Positions 50,528 to 56,500 of a stretch of DNA of 64,000 nt are shown here, piece after piece. The stretch spans positions 2,924,671-2,988,670 of the forward strand of contig OY811991.1 of assembly GCA_963681505.1 (NCBI GenBank), given 5' to 3'. Position 1 is the stretch's first letter. Every line of letters starts with the position of its first letter. The notes beneath the pieces are model-generated. The model made no database searches and had not been told where the DNA came from. It saw only the letters and a program-made list of their open reading frames with translations. The position numbers were made by a program, and so were the translations under genes. The DNA comes from Eunapius fragilis. Lineage: Eukaryota > Porifera > Demospongiae > Spongillida > Spongillidae.

Positions 50528-53500
50528 ATGTGTGTGCATGGGTGTGCGTGCATGTGTGTGTGTGTGCATGGGTGTGTGTGTATGTGTGTGTGTATGTGTG
50601 AGTGTGTGTGTGTGTGTGTGTGAACACATTACCACACCATTTCAGAATGAAAACACTCAACGGGTGGCAACAAGTCACCATGACTACACAGATCTTCGTC
50701 GACCAGACCATCGCTCCACATACAACGTGTTGGTAAAAAAAACTTATCGTTTTGTAAAGAATATCTGGACTATGTACATTCTCAAGAACATGTCGTCTCA
50801 ACAGTATGTGACAGTCTGATTCCAGCTAATTGTTGTGACACATACCATTTAGGATACTGCAGGAGGATGATGGTGACGACGATATGGTGTTACCTTCGGA
50901 CGACACAGCCATGAATGACGGTGACTATGTGGACAGTGATGAGGATCTGGACGAGGAATGTTTGATAATTAGCTGTTTCCACCAGCCATAGGTCTCACTT
51001 CTGATTCTCCCTCACAAAACAGTTCTTTTTAGAACTACCACTAAGAGCAACAGATAATCTTTGTCTGCACTGCATGCATCCAAAAAGAAAAAAGTACAAG
51101 ATTCTACACTACATGTGCATCCTTCCAAGTTGTGGTGATCCATGACCTTCGTAACAACAATCCTGAATCCTGCACATGTACAAACCAATGGTACATTGAA
51201 CACTTGAACTAGGATCTTGGTAAGAGTGTGTGTGTCTTGAACAGACCCAAGGAGACCCAAGCAAGCAGTGTAAGCATGTGAGCTAGTGCCATCTAGCACT
51301 AGTGGATCTCCTCCAGGGTAACCTGACAGAAAAACCAACTAAGTGTAATAAATGTGGTAATGTTGCTATGGCAACTAAACAATTACCTCTTAGTCTCACT
51401 GTAGATCCTGAACAGGAGGATGGTGGCTGACCCGAGGATGGTGGCTGACCCGAGGATGGTGGCTGACCCGAGGATGGTGGCTGACCCGAGGGTGGTGGCT
51501 GACCCGAGGGTGGTGGCTGACCCGAAGGTGGTGGCTGACCCGGGGATGGTGTCTTGGCTGGTGAATGCTATATATCTACCCCAGGACAGTGATGCACGAT
51601 GACCTGTTTGAGGTCAGCCACAAAGCCCACAGGTAGGCATCCACCAGTACTTGAACCACAACCTTTAGTATGTAGGAGTGAGATTTGATATTTGTTTATG
51701 TGCTATCTGTTTTACGTAATACATGCAGTAATGGTGGCTGGCTTGTTTGCTAATTGCATTGTCATGTTTAACAATTGCATTGCATTGGCTTTTGCTAATG
51801 TTTTGCGTGCGTGCTAACTTTACCTTTACTTTAGGAACAGAGCTAGTTCAGAAGACATTCCTCACCCAAAAAGAACTTGCAGGGTAAAAATAACAACTCG
51901 TGGAGATGTGGTTTGAGATAACAGTGAATGAGAGGATGCTGGAAGCAGGGCTTCAAAGAGTGTTTTGAACCTTATTTTCATTACTTTCTTTTATAATCCT
52001 GGTACGTTTAAAATTACCTTTTATATACAACCAGTGCTGGCATACAACACAAGCCGAGTGATAGTTGATACGCGCACGTGATGATTGACCTTAGAATGGA
52101 ACCACGCTCACCTTTCAAACTAACTCACGCGCTGCTGTGATCAGTATACATGTATAGAAACGATGATAACACTACACAACGCGGTTTCGAGAACGGTACA
52201 AACACACATCAGCTGTACAGGTAATGGAACTGTACAGCGCGCTATCGAGCACCTAGAAGCACTTTATATGCCCATTTTTACAACGCAAAACGTGAAAACG
52301 ATGAAAATCAGGGAGGCTGTGCGAGAGCCCTTAGAGCTCACAACACAGCTCCATCCAGCGGATGTTGAGCTCACGTGATTTCCGTTGCGAGCCAAGCACC
52401 TTTTATACGCATATTTTCGCATCGATCGGCGGGCGTGTGCTGAGGCCTGCGTTAGTATTTACGTAGCGTCTCCTCCTTTAACAACTCTTTAAAATCTAGA
52501 TTGTCACTCTGGTATTGTGCAACACGCTGTTATATAGCTATCATAGATACTTACTATGCAATATCGCTTTATTCAAAATATATACTATTTCGCAAACTTG
52601 AATCAAAGATATTCGCCTTGTTCTAGCTATAACTACCATATTAACGGTCCAGCGCTCAACTTATATACGGGTTTATGGTCCACTTATGGTCCAATTACAA
52701 GCACAACTGCAACGGCTGCAAAACTAGTGCAGTTATAGATGAATAAGTATTGTTATTACAAAACATTAAGATTCAAAAGTTTGTTTCGGCCTGGGGACAA
52801 GATAAAGTTTGAACTAAATTGGAGGTCTTTTTTTTTGTGCGACTAGACATGGCTTTACTCATCTTGATGATGGCATTGTAGCAGTACCTGATGAGACTGG
52901 TTCAATTACTGCCAATGGTTGGGGTGGGGTAGGTGTGTAATGAAGCCAAGTCCACCTGGTTGTCATGGTTAGGGTTAGTATAGATCTAGAGTTGGGATTA
53001 ATCTCATGCCTGACAAGAACATCAAAGCCTTGGAGGGAAAATCGCATACAGCTATGGAGCAACCAATGCTAAGGGCTAGGCTTATTTGGAGGGAATTTTC
53101 CTAACACTGCAGTGATAGCATTGCCTGCATCTTTTTAATATCGTCCCAACGGGGGTGGAACCTATCTGTTAGCCTTTTGGCCTTGTGGCGATAAGAGTAT
53201 CAACTGCATTATTAGTTACATGCCTTGAATGATGGAGAGATACTTTCATGTGGGGGAAGTTGGAGTATTCATCCCACGAAATGTTGTTTCGAGGAATAGT
53301 ACAGACAAATGAATGAGAGCGTTCGCGTAAAACGGGTGGTATCAGTTACTCCAGGCTGAGGGAGTTACTGTTGGATAAGATAGCTAAGCTTGGTTTTGAT
53401 CCAGCCCTGTTTGGTATGCATAGCCTTTGTGCTGGTGGTGCCACTGCAGCAGCCAATGATGGTGTGCAGGGCAGATTACTTAAGCAGCATGGTCGCTGGA

Positions 53501-56500
53501 AATCTGTATCTGCCAAAGACGGGTAGGTTAAGGGTTCAGCTCAGTGGCAGTTTGAGGTCTCAAAATGTCTCGGCATATAACTAGATCCTTTCTTTGTACA
53601 TCTATGTGGTTGCTTTGTGTGCGTGCACAATAACGCTGTACCTATTGTGGTGGTTAAGGTGTGCTGCACTGGGAACACGAGAAGGGAGCTTAAAGATACC
53701 ATCGGAACGTAATTAATGCAAATCTATGTGCCCTTCAATATGGTACTTAGAAGACTTAACAAAGGCACTGCACCACCACTTAGTACACATCATAGACTAA
53801 TCAAGGGTTCACTCCTCCCCATAACACTGGTCAATGCGTAGGAATGGGAATACCGACCACGGCAGATGAGCTGTGGATGCGTTTTCAAATGCAACGGTTG
53901 TTGACATGCCACAAGTGTTTTATTTTTCCAATTCCAAATATGAAATATTTTAAATATACACATATTCTTACCTTCTTCTTCAGTTCAATGATTTTATTGA
54001 CTTTGTCATCAGTAAATTTCCTCTCTGCTGCCACAAGTTTTTCTCTTTCAGCAGCCGTCTTGTAGAAGAACCCAGAGTTTACTTCACTGATAGCAAAAAC
54101 ACCCAACGATTACACAACACAACCAATCCATTAGCACATTTAACATTCTAACATGCTGCACACACGCACACACGCACACACACACACACACACACATACA
54201 TACATACATACATACATACACACACCTTTTCTCGTATTCCAGGGATACGTTGCATGTGAGGATAAAGGCATTGGTAACCCTCTTGGGCATATCAGGGTGG
54301 CGAGCTCCATGGTCCATTACAAGGCCTCTCACCAACCTAAACACAGGAGGGGATCAAAATCAAACTCCAAATCCAAATCCAAATTACAGAGGTGGGCAGA
54401 GATTGCGTAAATCCAGGGGGATCAGGTACACGAGACTCAGGGAGTACCAAAGGCATTCGCATGCATTATATGCAGGCAGGCAGGTGGTGTGGCCCATGGC
54501 TTATTCAAAAGCTGCCGGAGGTCGGAATCTAAGAATGGTTACATAAAGGATGTACTAGAAACTCATTTGTCAGTTACTAAGCAGTTGGAAAACTGAGTGG
54601 TCCTGTTCTTTGTTTGTCTATGAGTATCTGTGTCTAATTAAGTTTGCGTGCATAGGTGACGCTACACAAATTGCTATGTGCTATGGGACTGTGGGGATAC
54701 CATGGGAGGTATGTGGCGGGAGCATTCATTCACCTCTCCAGGTGGCACCTCGATGACTTCATCGTCAACGTAACGGGAAAAATTCATCATACAGTCATTA
54801 TCTAGAGGGTCCAAGGGATGTGACCTGCTCCTATTCAGTACCATTACTGAACACCCAAGATGGAAGCCACACTACGTGTAGAATTCAACTTGTTGTGCAA
54901 ACAAACCACACTTTAGTGGATGGTCTAATATTAATGCAGAGCAGGCGTGTAAACAATTGCAGCTGTGCGCCCTTCCACAATGCGGGCCACTGACAGTTCA
55001 AGGGTTAAGAAGCAAGCAGCAAGTACTGCATACATACTGTGGGTAACACCAGTCCTCCAGAAATTAAGAAGCAAGCAGCAAGTACTGTAATCACTGCATA
55101 CTGTGGGCAACACCAGCCCTCCAGAAATTAAGAAGCAAGCAGTAAGTACTGTAATCAATGCATATAGTGAGGGTAACACCAGTCCTCCAGACATTAAGAA
55201 GCAAGCAGTTAAGTACTGTAATCAATGCATATAGTGAGGGTAACACCAGTCCTCCAGACATTAAGAAGCAAGCAGTAAGTACTGTAATCAATGCATATAG
55301 TGAGGGTAACACCAGTCCTCCAGACATTAAGAAGCAAGCAGTTAAGTACTGTAATCAATGCATATAGTGAGGGTAACACCAGTCCCACAGCAATCTCCAA
55401 AAAGGCCCCAAGTGGTCAGACGTATACTTACTTAGTATCTGTGTCTGATTTATGCATCATCTCCATGATCTCCACCATGTGCAAGTCGATCGGCTCTCCC
55501 GGCTTTCTGATGGCCAGCACTGCATCCACAACACCCTAGTATCCAACAGGGGGCAACGAATCATTGTACCCCGTCCCTTGCAGTTATTATTTCCCAGGCA
55601 GAGATTAGTATTACATCCAGCATACATTAACACTGATACAAAAATTTCAGCATTTGCTGTTAAAATGCTGCCACTTGTGAAGTGCCGCCTATGGTCCTCC
55701 CCCCCTCCAGACCTTGGTACACTACCTAAAACAACTATAGCTATATTACTCAATGCAACTCAGCAATCATTAAACCACCGGCATCAACGATTGCAGTATA
55801 CTCAACTCACACTATCATAAAGGCAACAATACCGAACTGAGAAACTAAACACAATTCCAACAGAAGTAAAATAGCTTTCCTTTTAAACTGCTATTCGTTC
55901 CAGCAATATCCATTTGAATTGAGACGTAATTAAAAACAGGGTCACTTACGAAAAGCAAACGTTGGTGACATACTCGCACCCTTAACCCCCCCCCCCCCAA
56001 TGCAGTTCTTGATGAAGTTACATATAATGCATTTCGACTCCTACCTCAGTCAAAATATCAGCGACCCGAGCACTCAGCTTGGTCCTAAGCGCAGTCCTGG
56101 CAAGGTTTATCAGAGTCTCTCGATCCATCTCTTTCTTCACCTTCACTTCCTCAAGGACCTTCAATAAATGGTGCAGTCATGCCATCACAGCACACACGCA
56201 AACACATCCTTAAATGGTCCTAGTGTCATTGTGTGTGGACCCTCCATCCCATTAGGGGACAAACTGGAGATTGATGGTGTTTGTCACTACTGTGGAGTCT
56301 TCAAATAATGACTAGTTTTTTTTTTTAAAGCAGTTCTAACTGGGGGCAGAAATAATTAGAGCTAAATTGTTATTAACTAAAACATAACAAAATTAAGCTT
56401 AGTTATTAAGTGGTCTGCATACAAGTGCATGTACTCTACACATTAAGTTTTTCCTATGTTGGGGCTGCTTAATGATGAAAACATGGGCTGCCAATTAAAC

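Noticed and set aside
50435..50819. Val/Cys- and His/Thr-rich frames
   Set aside because: Readings of a (TG)n microsatellite in an intron.
51012..51338. 108-codon minus-strand frame after the DDE gene
   Set aside because: No recognisable motif, no splice partners, and it does not match any missing CCT6 segment, which was sought here.
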